Numbered from the stretch's first letter, positions 18,898 to 29,126 are shown. The stretch is DNA of 64,000 nt from Planctomyces sp. SH-PL14 (GCF_001610835.1 NZ_CP011270.1:2064001-2128000), one strand, 5' to 3'. Notes: a model not told the origin generated them from the letters alone. Program-made: numbers and translations.

Positions 18898-19308
18898 TCA
18901 GTGGTGGCCGCCATCCTTGAGGGCGATCTTGCGGCGGGCGCTTTCCTGGGCCTGCTGCTTGGCGGCGTATTCTTCGTCCGTTCCGACCGGCATCTGCTGC
19001 GTGGCCGCCAGCTCGGCGCGGGCCTTGGTGGCGTCGATCTGCGAAGCGGGGACGGCGACGTTCGTCAGCAGGGTGACGATGTGCCCCTTGATCTGAAGGA
19101 ACCCGCCTTCGATGAAGTACCGCTCGACGCCGCTCCCCGTATCAAAGTGGAGCTCGCCGGTGCCAAGCCGACCGACCGCGGGGGCCCGCCCCGGCAGGAC
19201 GCCGATCTGTCCGTCGAACAGCGGGAACTGCAGCGACCGGACGTTCTGGTCGATGAGCGTGGTTTCCGGGGTAACGACGACGAGTCGCAGTTCGGTGGCA
19301 GCAATCAT
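18898..19308 (-). CDS. atpC: F1 ATP synthase epsilon subunit
   Basis: 136 residues: beta-sandwich domain from LRLVVVTPETTLIDQNVRSLQFPLFDGQIGVLPGRAPAV to FIEGGFLQIKGHIVTLLTN, then the C-terminal helical hairpin (ATKARAELAATQQ... AAKQQAQESARRKIAL). It belongs to the rotor stalk and normally follows atpD. Here the next gene upstream is on the opposite strand, so atpC is separated from the rest of the ATP synthase operon. The downstream neighbour is the racemase-fold gene. Start 19308 gives the usual short N terminus. Confidence 0.92.
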   Translation of the reverse strand: MIAATELRLVVVTPETTLIDQNVRSLQFPLFDGQIGVLPGRAPAVGRLGTGELHFDTGSGVERYFIEGGFLQIKGHIVTLLTNVAVPASQIDATKARAELAATQQMPVGTDEEYAAKQQAQESARRKIALKDGGHH

Positions 19309-19520
19309 GTTACAGCGAAGATTCCGATGAGACGCTGGACGGACGTTCGACAACTGTACCGCAGACGAGGGGGAGCGTCACGGATCGGGGGCGAATTCTC
19401 ACGTCCGGGGTGCCGGCGGTCCGCCCCGCCTCCGGCAGAAGCCCCTTCGACGGAGGTCGCCGGCACGCGGTATAGTGCCGCCGGACCAGGGCAAAAGTGA
19501 GTCGCGGGAGGGGGTCAGTG

Positions 19521-20591
19521 ATGCAAAAGGTGTTTCTGTGTCTCGTTGGGGCAGCGGTCCTGCTGGGTCTCGCGCAGACGGCCACGGCCGATGAGCGGGT
19601 CTCGGTCCTGTTCGTCGGGGACATCATGCTCGACGGCGGACCGGGGCATCTCGTCGCCTGCGGCAAGGACCCATTCGAGCACTGCGCGGCCCTCCTGGAC
19701 GATGCCGATTTCACGATCGGTAACCTCGAATGCGTCCTCGGGAGCAAGGGGAAGCAGCTCCTCAAGTCCTACACCTTCCGGGCCGCCCCCGGCTCCGAGA
19801 CCTCCCTGAAGCGGTACTTCTCCGCCCTGAGTCTGGCGAACAATCATACGGCAGACTTCGGCTCGGACGGCTTCGCCGAGTCGCTGCGGCTGCTCAAGGA
19901 AGCCGAGATTCCCCACTTCGGCGGCGGGAGCACGCTCGAAGAAGCCCGCAAGCCCCTGATCCTGGAGAAGGACGGCGTTCGGATCGCGCTCCTTGGCTAC
20001 AACGGGTTCCGGGCCAAGGAGTACGCGGCCACCGAAACCGCCGCCGGCTCCGCTCCCCTTTATGCGGAGATGGCCGTCGCGGATGTCCGCCGGGTTCGGG
20101 AATCGAAGGCGGCCGACGTCATTATTCCGTTCCTGCACTGGGGAGACGAGATGATCGCCATGCCGGACGCGGACCAGCGGGGGCTGGCCCGGGAGCTGAT
20201 CGACGCCGGGGCCTCGGCGGTGATCGGGTCGCATCCGCACGTCGTCCAGACGGTCGACGTCTACCGCGGCCGGCCGATCGTCTACAGCCTTGGGAACTTC
20301 GTGTTCGACTACTTCCCGGAAGACCCCGAGGAGTGGACCGGGTGGGCGGTCCGGCTGACGTTCTCCAAGGGGGACAGCACGCCCGTCGATCTGGAGACCT
20401 TCGCCGTGACGCTGGACTCGGCCGGAATCCCGCGGCCCGTCGACACCGCATCCGACGGCCCGACGATCCCGGTTCCTCCCGGCTCCTCGCCCGGCGCCGG
20501 CCCGGCAGCTCCCGCGGCGGTCTCGACCCCGGCCGCCTCGACGATTCCCAGAGGATCTGCGGCGACGCCCCCTGGAAAATCCGGGGATTGA
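19521..20591 (+). CDS. CapA-family protein (poly-gamma-glutamate synthesis type)
   Basis: 356 residues with a signal peptide (VFLCLVGAAVLLGLAQTATA). The metallophosphatase-like CapA domain shows VLFVGDIMLDGG, IGNLECVLG, SLANNHTADFG, IIPFLHWGDE, VIGSHPHVVQTVD and PIVYSLGNFVFD, which are the family's conserved metal-ligand stretches. CapA proteins take part in polyglutamate capsule assembly, although many homologues are uncharacterised. The C-terminal 60 residues are Pro/Ala/Ser-rich and probably disordered. A ribosome site (GGGAGGGGG) precedes ATG 19521. No capB/capC is nearby. Confidence 0.88.
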   Translation: MQKVFLCLVGAAVLLGLAQTATADERVSVLFVGDIMLDGGPGHLVACGKDPFEHCAALLDDADFTIGNLECVLGSKGKQLLKSYTFRAAPGSETSLKRYFSALSLANNHTADFGSDGFAESLRLLKEAEIPHFGGGSTLEEARKPLILEKDGVRIALLGYNGFRAKEYAATETAAGSAPLYAEMAVADVRRVRESKAADVIIPFLHWGDEMIAMPDADQRGLARELIDAGASAVIGSHPHVVQTVDVYRGRPIVYSLGNFVFDYFPEDPEEWTGWAVRLTFSKGDSTPVDLETFAVTLDSAGIPRPVDTASDGPTIPVPPGSSPGAGPAAPAAVSTPAASTIPRGSAATPPGKSGD

Positions 20592-20778
20592 ACCGCGCCG
20601 GTGGTGACGGTGTCCGGTACCCGGCCTAAAGTTCACCCCCGCTTCGTCCCCGCCCCTGCCTGCCGGCTGCCGGGCCGATCCGGCGATCTCTCCTCGCCTT
20701 GGGCGAATCGAGACCGTCGTCCCTTCGTTCATCTGAAATCCGCGGTTCCGGAGTCGGACGCCCGCGGCCCCGTGATCC

Positions 20779-21618
20779 ATGCTCGAAAATCTGCCCGTCA
20801 AGTCGCTGCCGTTCCAGGGATACACGATCGAGGGGTACTCCCGCGCGGCGGTCCAGAGCTACTGGCGGATCCCGGAACTGCGGGTCGGGTTCGACATGGG
20901 CGGGACCCCGTGGTCGTTCATGGGGACGCAGACGTACTTCATCACGCACGCCCATCTCGACCACATGGCGGCGCTCCCCGCCTACGTAGCGCGGCGGAAG
21001 ATGATGAAGATGGAGCCGCCGACGATCTACGTGCCGGAGGAGGTCTATGAGGCGACCGACCGGATGCTGAAGTCGTGGCAGCGGCTGGATCGGGGGCGGA
21101 TGCTGTGCGAGTTGATTCCGGCGAAGGCGGGGGTGGAGTATGAGCTGTCGCGCGAGTATGTCGTGACGGCGTTCCCGACGAAGCACACGGTTCCGTCGCT
21201 GGGGTACATCCTGTGGGAGCGTCGGCGGAAGTTGAAGCCGGAGTACCAGGGGTTGTCGGGGGACGAGATCCGGGACATCAAGTTGTCGGGCCAGGAGGTG
21301 GCGGCGGAGGTTCGGATCCCGATTGTCTGTTATTGCGGGGATACGGCTCCGCAGGGGCTGGATGGGGATCCGGCGATTTATCAGGCGAAGATTCTGATTA
21401 CGGAGATGACGTTTTTCCGTCCGGAGCACCGGAAGGAGAAGATCCATAAGTTTGGTCATACGCATCTCGACGACATTATCGAGCGGGCGGAGAAGTTTCA
21501 GAATGAGTTGATTGTGCTGGGCCATTTCAGCACGCGTTACATGGACAAGCAGATCAAGGCGGCGGTGGAGAAGAGGCTTCCGGCGAGCCTCAAGGAACGC
21601 GTCCACCTGTGGTTGTGA
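20779..21618 (+). CDS. metallo-beta-lactamase-fold hydrolase, RNase Z-like
   Basis: 279 residues. The metal motif [14 protein letters not shown] (HxHxDH) is near residue 57, followed by [18 protein letters not shown] and the later GHFSTRYM, matching the RNase Z/AtsA-type arrangement. There is no long exosite arm obvious, so tRNA 3' processing is only one possibility. It starts 187 nt after capA in the same direction and ends 8 nt before repeat copy 5. Confidence 0.82.
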   Translation: MLENLPVKSLPFQGYTIEGYSRAAVQSYWRIPELRVGFDMGGTPWSFMGTQTYFITHAHLDHMAALPAYVARRKMMKMEPPTIYVPEEVYEATDRMLKSWQRLDRGRMLCELIPAKAGVEYELSREYVVTAFPTKHTVPSLGYILWERRRKLKPEYQGLSGDEIRDIKLSGQEVAAEVRIPIVCYCGDTAPQGLDGDPAIYQAKILITEMTFFRPEHRKEKIHKFGHTHLDDIIERAEKFQNELIVLGHFSTRYMDKQIKAAVEKRLPASLKERVHLWL

Positions 21619-21626
21619 GTGGACAG

Positions 21627-21945
21627 ATCCGGGGTCCAGGGGCTCGCCCCTGGTGGGGAGTGCAGAGGGGCAACGCCCCTTTGCCCGCCGGAGGCCCGGC
21701 CGTCGAGAGATGTCTGAAGGAGTGGGTGTCCAGGCGCGGACACGGTGCCGTATGCCCCTCACCAATCCGCGAAGAGTCCAAGGCGAGGGGGGAATCCTCC
21801 ACGCCGGTGCCGCAAAGGGGACGTCCGTTGCTTACTACGGTTCCTCATAGAAGTGCCTCCGGCGGCAAGGGGTTGCCCCCTTGACCCCAATGGCCGTCGC
21901 ACGTTGGGTTTGAGCGAGCCATATCGTGCCGGCAAGAACGCGGTT
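21627..21945 (+). repeat. 320-bp intergenic element, copy 5
   Basis: Full-length copy starting only 8 nt after the RNase Z-like stop codon. Left hairpin CCAGGGGC-tc-GCCCCTGG, second hairpin AGGGGC-aac-GCCCCT, right hairpin CAAGGGG-ttg-CCCCCTTG, right tip GAACGCGGTT. Confidence 0.95.
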
Positions 21946-22103
21946 CGAGTCAGGCCGCAGCAACCATCGCAGCCGCAATCCCTTACAACCTTAACAAAAA
22001 CACCAAACCCACATGCGAACCTGTTCGCCCCCCACGTGTCGACCGACAGCCCACCAGTGATGCCCAGAGCGTCATCCCCACCCGAACGGATTTGCCGCGG
22101 ATT

Positions 22104-23312
22104 ATGCCGAGCTCACTGACCGTCGTCCTGCTCATCGTCTGCCTCGACGCCATCGGCTTCGGAATCGTCCTGCCGATCCTCCCCGACCTTCTGAAGGAAA
22201 TCTCCTCCCAGGTCCACGTCGCCAACCACTTCGGCTGGTTCCTCTCCGTCTACGCGCTGATGCAGTTCCTCTGCTCACCCGTCCTCGGCGCCCTCAGCGA
22301 CCGGTTCGGACGACGCCCCGTCCTCCTCGTCTCCCTCGCCGGCGCCGCGGCCGACTACGTCATCATGGGACTCGCCCCCAACCTGACGATCCTCTACATC
22401 GGCCGCATCATCGCCGGCATCACCGGCGCCAACATGGCGGTCGCCACCTCGTCGATCGCCGACGTCTCCAACGACGAAAACCGCGCCAAACACTTCGGCA
22501 TGATGCACTCGGTCTTCGGGATCGGGTTCGTCATCGGCCCCCTCATCGGCGGCGTCTTCGGCGCCATGTCGCTCCGCTACCCGTTCCTCATCGCGGCGGC
22601 CCTCAACGGAGTCAGCTTCCTCCTCGCCCTCTTCGTCCTGAAAGAATCGCTCCCCGAAGAGAAACGGCGAAACCTCGACGTCACCGCCCTCAACCCGTTC
22701 AAGTCCCTCCGCTGGGTCGGCAGCATGCCGGCCCTCGTCCCGTTCCTGGTCGTCTTCATCATCGTCCAGCTCGCGGGACAGATGCCGGGGAGCCTCTGGA
22801 TCATCTCCAGCATGGACCGCTACGGCTGGAGCCGGGAACTCGTGGGAGCGTCGTTCTCCGCCTACGGACTCCTGATGGCGATCTCCCAGGCGTTCCTGAC
22901 GGGGCCGGTGACGAAGCGCCTCGGCGAGTTCCGGGCGATGGTCCTCGGCCTCTCGGTCGAGTGCATCTGCTACGTCCTGTTCGCCTTCGCGACGCAATCC
23001 TGGATGGTCTTCGCCCTCCTGGTCCCCCTCTGCTTCGGCGGCATCGCCCATCCGGCGATCCAGTCGATGATCTCGCGGCAGGTCTCAGACTCGCAGCAGG
23101 GGGAACTCCAGGGCTCGCTCGTCAGCCTGATGAGCCTGGTCACGATCATCGGACCGATCGCCTACACCTGGATCTACGACCGGCTTCCCACGGAGCAGGC
23201 CGGCCTGATCTGGCTCATCGCCGCCGGCCTCTACTGTTTCTGCCTGCCGATCGTCCGCGTCCTGGGCCGCCAGGAAACCGTGCAGACAGCCGTCGAAGCA
23301 GACGCCGCTTAG
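22104..23312 (+). CDS. TetA-type MFS drug/proton antiporter
   Basis: 402-residue inner-membrane transporter with about 12 hydrophobic segments. The N-terminal LDAIGFGIVLPILPDLL and the loop 2-3 motif GALSDRFGRRPVLLVSLAGAA are the signature of Tet(A)-type efflux pumps; IAGITGANMAVATSSIADV and FGIGFVIGPLIGGVFG are motif C-like. The substrate cannot be told from sequence; homologues export tetracyclines or other compounds. The start at 22104 gives a hydrophobic first helix at once. It is flanked on both sides by repeat copies 5 and 6. Confidence 0.88.
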   Translation: MPSSLTVVLLIVCLDAIGFGIVLPILPDLLKEISSQVHVANHFGWFLSVYALMQFLCSPVLGALSDRFGRRPVLLVSLAGAAADYVIMGLAPNLTILYIGRIIAGITGANMAVATSSIADVSNDENRAKHFGMMHSVFGIGFVIGPLIGGVFGAMSLRYPFLIAAALNGVSFLLALFVLKESLPEEKRRNLDVTALNPFKSLRWVGSMPALVPFLVVFIIVQLAGQMPGSLWIISSMDRYGWSRELVGASFSAYGLLMAISQAFLTGPVTKRLGEFRAMVLGLSVECICYVLFAFATQSWMVFALLVPLCFGGIAHPAIQSMISRQVSDSQQGELQGSLVSLMSLVTIIGPIAYTWIYDRLPTEQAGLIWLIAAGLYCFCLPIVRVLGRQETVQTAVEADAA

Positions 23313-23388
23313 AAAGCCCGCGGCAAGAATGCGGACGTCGCGACCGACTACGGGTGCATTCGCCGATGGTGGTCGCCCGATACTGGCC

Positions 23389-23719
23389 AACCGGGTCCAG
23401 GGGCACCCTGGTGGGGGATGCAAGGGGGCAACGCCCTCTTGCCCGCCGGAGGCTTGGCCGTCGAAGGATGTCTGAAGGAGGGAGTGTCCAGACGCGGACG
23501 ACGTGCCGTATGCCCCTTCACCAACCCGCGAGGATTGCAAAGCCAGCCGTGTGATGTGAGGGAGTTCTCAACGCGGGTACCACAAAAGGGACGCCCGTTG
23601 TGTACCACGGTTCCTCATGGAAGCGCCTCCGGCGGCAAGGGGGCGTGGCCCCCTTGACCCCTGGCTGCCGTAGCATGTTGGGCTTGAGCTATGGGAGTCC
23701 GTCCGGCGAGGACGCGGTT
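23389..23719 (+). repeat. 320-bp intergenic element, copy 6
   Basis: Full-length copy between convergent genes. The second hairpin is AAGGGGGC-aac-GCCCTCTT, a version in which both arms differ from the AGGGGC/GCCCCT of other copies. Tips are AACCGGGTCC and GGACGCGGTT. About 40 bp in front of it match the sequence in front of copy 2. Confidence 0.95.
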
Positions 23720-23794
23720 CGGGCCAGCGGGACAATCCATCCCGTCCCCCGTTGACCAACCACCATCCAGCGAATGCGCCTACAGGGCCGCCCG

Positions 23795-24208
23795 CTACGA
23801 GCGCTGCGACGGCCGGGACCGGCTGGCCGCTGTCCGCGACGGAACCCAGTTCTTCCCCTCGGCCTTGATGTCGCGAACCTCCTCCGCTGTCGGCGGAGCG
23901 TTCGTGCCAAAGGTGTCGTAGGTCGGCTTGGAGATCTTGGGGCTGTAGCCCACGTACTGATTCCGCCCCTTGCGGCCCCGGAACCAGGAGAGCGCTCCGG
24001 TCGGCAGCGGCACCCGCGGAATGACCCCCAGCACCAGGATTGAAAGAATCAGGAAGCTGGCCACGATGACGCCGAGCGTCACATAAGCATTCTCAGGCGA
24101 AGCCAGGAAGGCGACAAAGCAGACCCCCGTCATTCCGACGAACAGCACGATCACGCTGGCCATGATCGAGCCGCCTGCCCGCCGCATTCCACCCGTCGAA
24201 TCCGACAT
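23795..24208 (-). CDS. small two-TM membrane protein, function unknown
   Basis: 137 residues. Two hydrophobic segments, ASVIVLFVGMTGVCFVAFL and TLGVIVASFLILSILVLGV, are followed by a cytoplasmic or periplasmic tail rich in basic and Ser residues (SRSRPSQRS end). I do not recognise a family. It is the last gene of a minus-strand run behind a tetraheme cytochrome and a metal-site lipoprotein, so a role in that membrane redox context is possible. Confidence 0.65.
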   Translation of the reverse strand: MSDSTGGMRRAGGSIMASVIVLFVGMTGVCFVAFLASPENAYVTLGVIVASFLILSILVLGVIPRVPLPTGALSWFRGRKGRNQYVGYSPKISKPTYDTFGTNAPPTAEEVRDIKAEGKNWVPSRTAASRSRPSQRS

Positions 24209-24336
24209 CGGTTCCACCTTCGTTCCGGATGCCTCTCCCTACGTCCCAATCTCCGATGGCGTGGGAGGATTTTCACGCTCTCTGAAGTTTCGCACCAACT
24301 CGGCTCGGCGGACCAGTCGCGAATCTGTCGAAGCCG

Positions 24337-24696
24337 TCACGTCCCCGCCGGCTTCTCGTCCGCGGGGGCCTCTCCCGCTGCTCCATCGGCGGCTGCCTTC
24401 GACTTCTCGTAATCGGCCAGCAGTGACTTCCGGCACCCCTCACAGCAGATGAACACCGGCTTCCCGCCAACGTCCACCTTGATCGGCGTCCCCATGCTTC
24501 CCAGGGCTGAGTGTCCCACCGGACAGGTCTTCTGCTCCTCGGCGAGCTTCCGGTCTTCCTCCGGCAGCTTCGATAGCGCCCCGCGGATCTCCGCCGCCTC
24601 CTTGTCCGCGGCGGAAACCGGCGGCGTCTTGGCGCAGCTCGACGAAACCAGGAGAGCCGCAAGGGCGAACAGCGAGCCGAAACGGGCGATCTTCAT
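24337..24696 (-). CDS. lipoprotein with YHS/TRASH-like cysteine site
   Basis: 119 residues with a lipoprotein signal peptide ending LVSSSC. Cysteine residues in TCPVGHSALGSMGTP and VFICCEGCRKSLLADY resemble a YHS/TRASH-type metal-binding fold: a first Cys, then a beta-hairpin and a CxxC pair. The C-terminal tail is Ala/Gly/Glu-rich. It lies about 110 nt downstream of the multiheme cytochrome gene and may handle metal or heme on the outer face of the membrane (inference). Confidence 0.72.
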   Translation of the reverse strand: MKIARFGSLFALAALLVSSSCAKTPPVSAADKEAAEIRGALSKLPEEDRKLAEEQKTCPVGHSALGSMGTPIKVDVGGKPVFICCEGCRKSLLADYEKSKAAADGAAGEAPADEKPAGT

Positions 24697-24804
24697 AAAC
24701 GGAGCCACTCCGGGACAACACCGCGGGCCACGTGGAGGGGCATTCCGAATGCCCCCGTCCCGGGCCGCGACGAAGATTGTACGCATCCGCGGCTCCGCGG
24801 ACGA

Positions 24805-26523
24805 TCAGTCCAGTCCGGGATGGGCGACTTCTTTCCAGCGGTTTTCGAAACCGACCTCTTCCCAGTTGATGTCGTTTTCCCCGTCGTGGCACTTCCGGCA
24901 CGACTGTTCGGCCTCCGCCTTGGAGCGGTGCATCATCTTCCGGGAGGCCAGCATCTTGGCCATGTCGGTCCCGGCGGTCTCCAGGGCGACGTGCTCGCTC
25001 CCCGGCCCGTGACAGTTCTCGCACTGCTGCCCCGCCAGATGCGGCGTGGTCATCATGTCCACAAACCCGCCGTCGATCCGCTGGGCCGACTGGGCATTCC
25101 AGCCGACGACGTGACAGCACAGACACTCCGGATCGTAAACCCGCGAAACGAAATCCTTCTCCTGCCCCTTCCGCCCCTTATCGATGGCGACGTACGCGTT
25201 GGCGTGCTTGGAGTTCTTCCAGACCTCATACGCCTTGGTGTGGCAGTCCTTACAGGCATCGACCCCAACAAACTTCCGCTCGGACGGAATCGATTCGGCA
25301 ATCAGGTTCTGGTAGTCGTCCTTGAGCCGTTCCTGGTACTCCCGCATCACCTGCGTCATGGAGTCCTGGTTGCTCAGCGTCTCGGGGGCGACTTCGATGT
25401 TCGTGTACTTGAACGGCTGAGCCCGGTCCTGCGGGTAGTAACCGACCACGCCGATCGTCTTCCCCTTGATGCCTGACGTCACAACGATCGTGTTCCCCAC
25501 CTTTTCCGGCGTCTGCGGCGGCTCCTCGTAGCCTCCGGCGCTGACGACCAGCTGGAACACAGGGAACTTGCCGGCCCACTTCTTAGAGTTGTCGAGCGAG
25601 TCGTGCGAGAGCAGGACGTACAGGTCCGGCTTCTCCTTCTGCTGAACCTCCGCCAGAACCCGCTTCAGCGTCTGCTCCACGCCGGCGACCTTCAGCTCCT
25701 CCTGGGAGAAGGAATCGACTTCGTTCTTCCAGGCCTCGCCGAAGATGCTGACGATCGCCACCTTCTTCCCGCCGCGTTCGACGATCGTGTAGTCCAGCGG
25801 CATTCCGAGAGACTTGTCGATGATCGTCAGGTTCGCCCCCAGGAAGGGGAGGGCGAAGTCCGGGTCGACGTTCTTGAACTCCTGAAACACCTCGAACAGC
25901 TTTTGCGGGCCGAACTTCAGTTCCTCGGTCCCCACCGCCAGGGCGTCGTACTTCATCCGGGCCAGGCCTTTGACGAGGGCTTCCAGCTTCCACCGGGCCT
26001 GAACCTGGAAGACGCGTTCCATGTTGAGCAGGCCGCCGACGTCGACCGCGATGACGGGCCATTTGCGGTCTTCGCGAAGCATCCGGACGAAATCCGCCCG
26101 CCGCGAGTATCCGCCGATCATCCGTTCCGAGCATCCGCACGGTTCGATGTAGCCGTGGGCCTGTCCGGTGATGACGAACGCGAGTTGCGGGGTGGTCCAA
26201 TCGGCCAGGAGTTTCTTCCCGCCCGTTCCGCCGGCGCCAGTCTTCGGAGCTGTTCCCGAAGCGGCGGTCTTGGTGGCCCGGGCATCCGCGAGTTCGTTCG
26301 TCTCGGCGGGTTCTTCGTCTTTGGCGGTCTCGCCGAGGACGACTTCGGTAGCCGCTTTGGCGGTGGAGGTCGTTTCGGGGCGCCGGTCTTCGCCGGAGGA
26401 GTCGGTCTTGGCCGCAAGCCGCGACTGGTTCCAGAGATAGAGGGAGGTCGCCCCGGCGGAGACGAGGACGATCAGGATCACCAGTGCGGCACGTCCGCTG
26501 CGCGACGGAAGCTGCGAAACCAT
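24805..26523 (-). CDS. tetraheme c-type cytochrome with 5'-nucleotidase-like N-terminal domain
   Basis: 572 residues anchored by one N-terminal TM segment (ALVILIVLVSAGATSLYLW). After a Thr/Ala-rich linker comes a region resembling the metallophosphatase/5'-nucleotidase fold (FVITGQAHGYIEPCGCSERMIGGYSRRADF ... AVGTEELKFG ... VVSAGGYEEP). The C-terminal 170 residues carry four CxxCH heme sites: CKDCH, CLCCH, CENCH and CRKCH, as in cytochrome c554-like proteins. It is likely exported with covalent heme. Similar fusions occur in planctomycetes. It starts the minus-strand run with the lipoprotein and membrane protein. Confidence 0.88.
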   Translation of the reverse strand: MVSQLPSRSGRAALVILIVLVSAGATSLYLWNQSRLAAKTDSSGEDRRPETTSTAKAATEVVLGETAKDEEPAETNELADARATKTAASGTAPKTGAGGTGGKKLLADWTTPQLAFVITGQAHGYIEPCGCSERMIGGYSRRADFVRMLREDRKWPVIAVDVGGLLNMERVFQVQARWKLEALVKGLARMKYDALAVGTEELKFGPQKLFEVFQEFKNVDPDFALPFLGANLTIIDKSLGMPLDYTIVERGGKKVAIVSIFGEAWKNEVDSFSQEELKVAGVEQTLKRVLAEVQQKEKPDLYVLLSHDSLDNSKKWAGKFPVFQLVVSAGGYEEPPQTPEKVGNTIVVTSGIKGKTIGVVGYYPQDRAQPFKYTNIEVAPETLSNQDSMTQVMREYQERLKDDYQNLIAESIPSERKFVGVDACKDCHTKAYEVWKNSKHANAYVAIDKGRKGQEKDFVSRVYDPECLCCHVVGWNAQSAQRIDGGFVDMMTTPHLAGQQCENCHGPGSEHVALETAGTDMAKMLASRKMMHRSKAEAEQSCRKCHDGENDINWEEVGFENRWKEVAHPGLD

Positions 26524-26632
26524 CAATCACTCCATCCGTGAAATCCCTTGGGAGTGAGCCGGAGGGCGGCGCCAAGGGGAGTGTGGAAATTGTAACCATC
26601 AGGCAGAAGCCGCACGACACCAGGGTGCCCCT

Positions 26633-26945
26633 TACCGGGTCCAGGGGCACCCTGGTGGGGAGTGCAGAGGGGCAACGCCCCTTTGCCCGCCGGAGGCCTG
26701 GCCCGTCGAGAGATGTCTGAAGGAGCGCGTATTCAAACGCGGACAACGTGCCGGATGCCCCCTCACCAACCCGCGGGATTCCAAAGTGAGCGGTGAGTCC
26801 TCAACGCCGGTTCCACAAAACGGTCGTCCGTCACCTTCCACGGTTCCTCACCGGAGCGCCTCCGGCGGCAAGGGGTCCCCCCTTGACCCCAACTGCCGTC
26901 GCACATCGGGTCTGACGTACCACCACCGTGCCGGCAAGGACGTCA
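26633..26945 (+). repeat. 320-bp intergenic element, copy 7
   Basis: Copy between the divergent cytochrome and ilvB genes. A partial duplicate of the left tip (CACCAGGGTGCCCCTTACC) lies just ahead of it. Second hairpin AGGGGC-aac-GCCCCT; right hairpin CAAGGGG-tcc-CCCTTG; right tip degenerate (GGACGTCAAT). Confidence 0.93.
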
Positions 26946-27149
26946 ATGAGGCAGACCTTTCCGTCCCTCCCGATTCCAACACCAACGTTTCCCACCTCTC
27001 CCCACCCCCAACTCACGAATTCGCTCGTTTCTCGCTCCCCCCGCCGGTAGAATCCCCGTCCCAGCCGGGCCGAAGGTGCGCACACCCGTTCACCTTCCCC
27101 GGCCTCGCCCCAAGTCGGGGCAGTCTCCTGAACCTCTCAGGGGACCACC
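26946..27149 (+). promoter_or_regulatory. ilvB upstream region
   Basis: About 200 nt between the repeat and the ilvB start, rich in C and T. It must contain the ilvB promoter. No attenuator-like leader peptide with branched-chain codons was recognised. Confidence 0.3.
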
Positions 27150-29057
27150 GTGTCGGGAACCGCATCGTTGGGTTTCCCAGATTTTCCGTTCGCACTGTTC
27201 AACCGTTTGCGAAGAGAGACGACTGTGCCACAAGCACCCGCCCCCGCTGCCACGCAGCCCCAGACCCAGAAGCAGGCCCTCACCGGAGCCGACATTCTGG
27301 TACTCGCACTGGTTCAGCAGGGCGCCGAGTTCGTATTCGCCTACCCCGGCGGGGCCAGCATGCCCCTCCACCAGGCACTCCGCCTCCACCGCGAAAAGAT
27401 CCGCACCATCCTCCCCCGCCACGAGCAGGGGGGAGGCTTCGCCGCCCAGGGTGTCTCCCGCACCAGTGAATCGGTCGGCGTCTGCATGGCCACCAGCGGC
27501 CCGGGGGCGACGAACCTCGTCACCGCCATCGCCGACGCCAAGATGGACAGCATCCCCCTGATCGCCGTGACCGGCCAGGTCGCCCAGGCGGTCATCGGCT
27601 CCGATGCCTTCCAGGAAACGCCGATCGTCGAGATCTGCCGCGGCATCACCAAGCACCACTACATGATCACCGCCGAGGACTGGCGGAACCCGGAAGACGT
27701 GCAGGCCGCCCTCAGGGAGATCCCCCGGATCGTCAAGGAGGCGTTCTACGTCGCCAAGACCGGCCGCCCCGGCCCGGTCCTCATCGACTTCCCGCGGAAC
27801 ATCCAGATCTCCGTGCTCGAAGGCGAAATCGACTTCGACCCGCCGATGCACCTCCCCGGCTACCACCCGGAGCGGAAGCACGTCGCCAATGAGCAGGTGA
27901 AGCAGGTCATCGCCGCCATCAAGCGGTCCAAGAAGCCGATCCTGTACGTCGGCGGGGGAGTCATCAACTCCAACGCCGCCGAAGAACTCACGGCCTTCGC
28001 CAAGAAGTCCAACATCCCCGTCACCATGACGGTCATGGGCCTGGGTTCGTTCCCCGGCGATGACCCGCAGTCGCTGCACATGCTGGGGATGCACGGCACG
28101 GTCTACTCGAACTACGCCATCAACGAGGCGGACCTCCTCCTCGCCTTCGGCGTCCGGTTCGACGACCGCGTCACCGGCAAGCTGGACGAGTTCGCCAAGC
28201 ACGGCAAGATCGTCCACGTCGATATCGACCCGTCGGAGATGCACAAGAACAAGGAAGCCCACATCCCGATCGTCGCGGACGTCAAGGTCTTCCTGGAGAA
28301 GCTCAACGCCGCCTTCACCGATGCGGACAAGCCGCAGATCGACGAATGGTGGCAGCAGATCAACGCCTGGCGCGATAAGTTCCCGCTCAAGTACAACGAC
28401 GCCGGGGACTTCATCCTCCAGCAGTACGCGATCGACGAGCTCTGCCGCCAGACGAAGGCGCTGAACCCCTACGTCGCCGTCGGCGTCGGCCAGCACCAGA
28501 TGTGGGCCGCCCAGTTCTACAAGTTCAACAAGCCCAAGCACTGGCTCTCGAGCTCCGGCCTCGGCACGATGGGCTTCGGCCTCCCGGCCGCGATGGGCGC
28601 CCAGGCCGCCCACCCGGGCGAGCTGTGCATCGACATCGACGGCGACGGCTCGATCCTGATGAACATCCAGGAGCTCGCCACCCTCAAGTGCGAGAAGCTC
28701 CCGGTCAAGGTTCTCCTGCTGAACAACCAGCACCTCGGCATGGTGGTTCAGTGGGAAGACCGGTTCATGTCGGGCAAGCGGGCTCACACCTACCTCGGTC
28801 CGATCGATCACCCCGAGTGGCTGGGCGAAGGCAAAGGCGACCACTACGCCGAAACCTATCCCAACTTCGTGGAGATCGCCCGCGGCTTCGGCCTCCAGGC
28901 CAAGCAGGTCCGCAGCAAGGCCGAGTACCCCAAAGCCCTGGCAGAAATGCTCGCCTCGGAAGGCCCCTATCTCCTCGACGTCCTCTGCCCCTACCAGGAA
29001 CACGTCCTCCCAATGATCCCCGGCGGCAAAACCGTCCGCGACATCATCACCGAATAG
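27150..29057 (+). CDS. ilvB: acetolactate synthase large subunit
   Basis: ThDP-dependent enzyme of valine, leucine and isoleucine synthesis; joins two pyruvates, or pyruvate and 2-oxobutyrate. TPP-binding N domain: [17 protein letters not shown] and the catalytic Glu in [15 protein letters not shown]/central domain: [18 protein letters not shown] and [13 protein letters not shown] domain: [16 protein letters not shown] and the ThDP motif from GDGS to LNNQHLGM. The GTG start at 27150 has AGGGGA upstream; a second GTG at 27223 would remove 24 residues. No regulatory subunit gene (ilvN) follows. A degraded repeat remnant lies right behind the stop. Confidence 0.96.
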   Translation: MSGTASLGFPDFPFALFNRLRRETTVPQAPAPAATQPQTQKQALTGADILVLALVQQGAEFVFAYPGGASMPLHQALRLHREKIRTILPRHEQGGGFAAQGVSRTSESVGVCMATSGPGATNLVTAIADAKMDSIPLIAVTGQVAQAVIGSDAFQETPIVEICRGITKHHYMITAEDWRNPEDVQAALREIPRIVKEAFYVAKTGRPGPVLIDFPRNIQISVLEGEIDFDPPMHLPGYHPERKHVANEQVKQVIAAIKRSKKPILYVGGGVINSNAAEELTAFAKKSNIPVTMTVMGLGSFPGDDPQSLHMLGMHGTVYSNYAINEADLLLAFGVRFDDRVTGKLDEFAKHGKIVHVDIDPSEMHKNKEAHIPIVADVKVFLEKLNAAFTDADKPQIDEWWQQINAWRDKFPLKYNDAGDFILQQYAIDELCRQTKALNPYVAVGVGQHQMWAAQFYKFNKPKHWLSSSGLGTMGFGLPAAMGAQAAHPGELCIDIDGDGSILMNIQELATLKCEKLPVKVLLLNNQHLGMVVQWEDRFMSGKRAHTYLGPIDHPEWLGEGKGDHYAETYPNFVEIARGFGLQAKQVRSKAEYPKALAEMLASEGPYLLDVLCPYQEHVLPMIPGGKTVRDIITE

Positions 29058-29074
29058 CCAAGGCATCCGCCCTG

Positions 29075-29126
29075 GCCCCGGCTCGCCGTAGGTGCGGTGG
29101 GTTGAGCTAAGGGCGTCGTGCCGGCA
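29075..29126 (+). repeat. 320-bp intergenic element, copy 8 (right-end remnant)
   Basis: About 50 bp behind ilvB resemble only the right end of the element (CCCCGGCTCGCCGTAGGT then GGGTTGAGCTAAGG and CGTGCCGGCA). It marks the junction with the accessory island. Confidence 0.7.
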
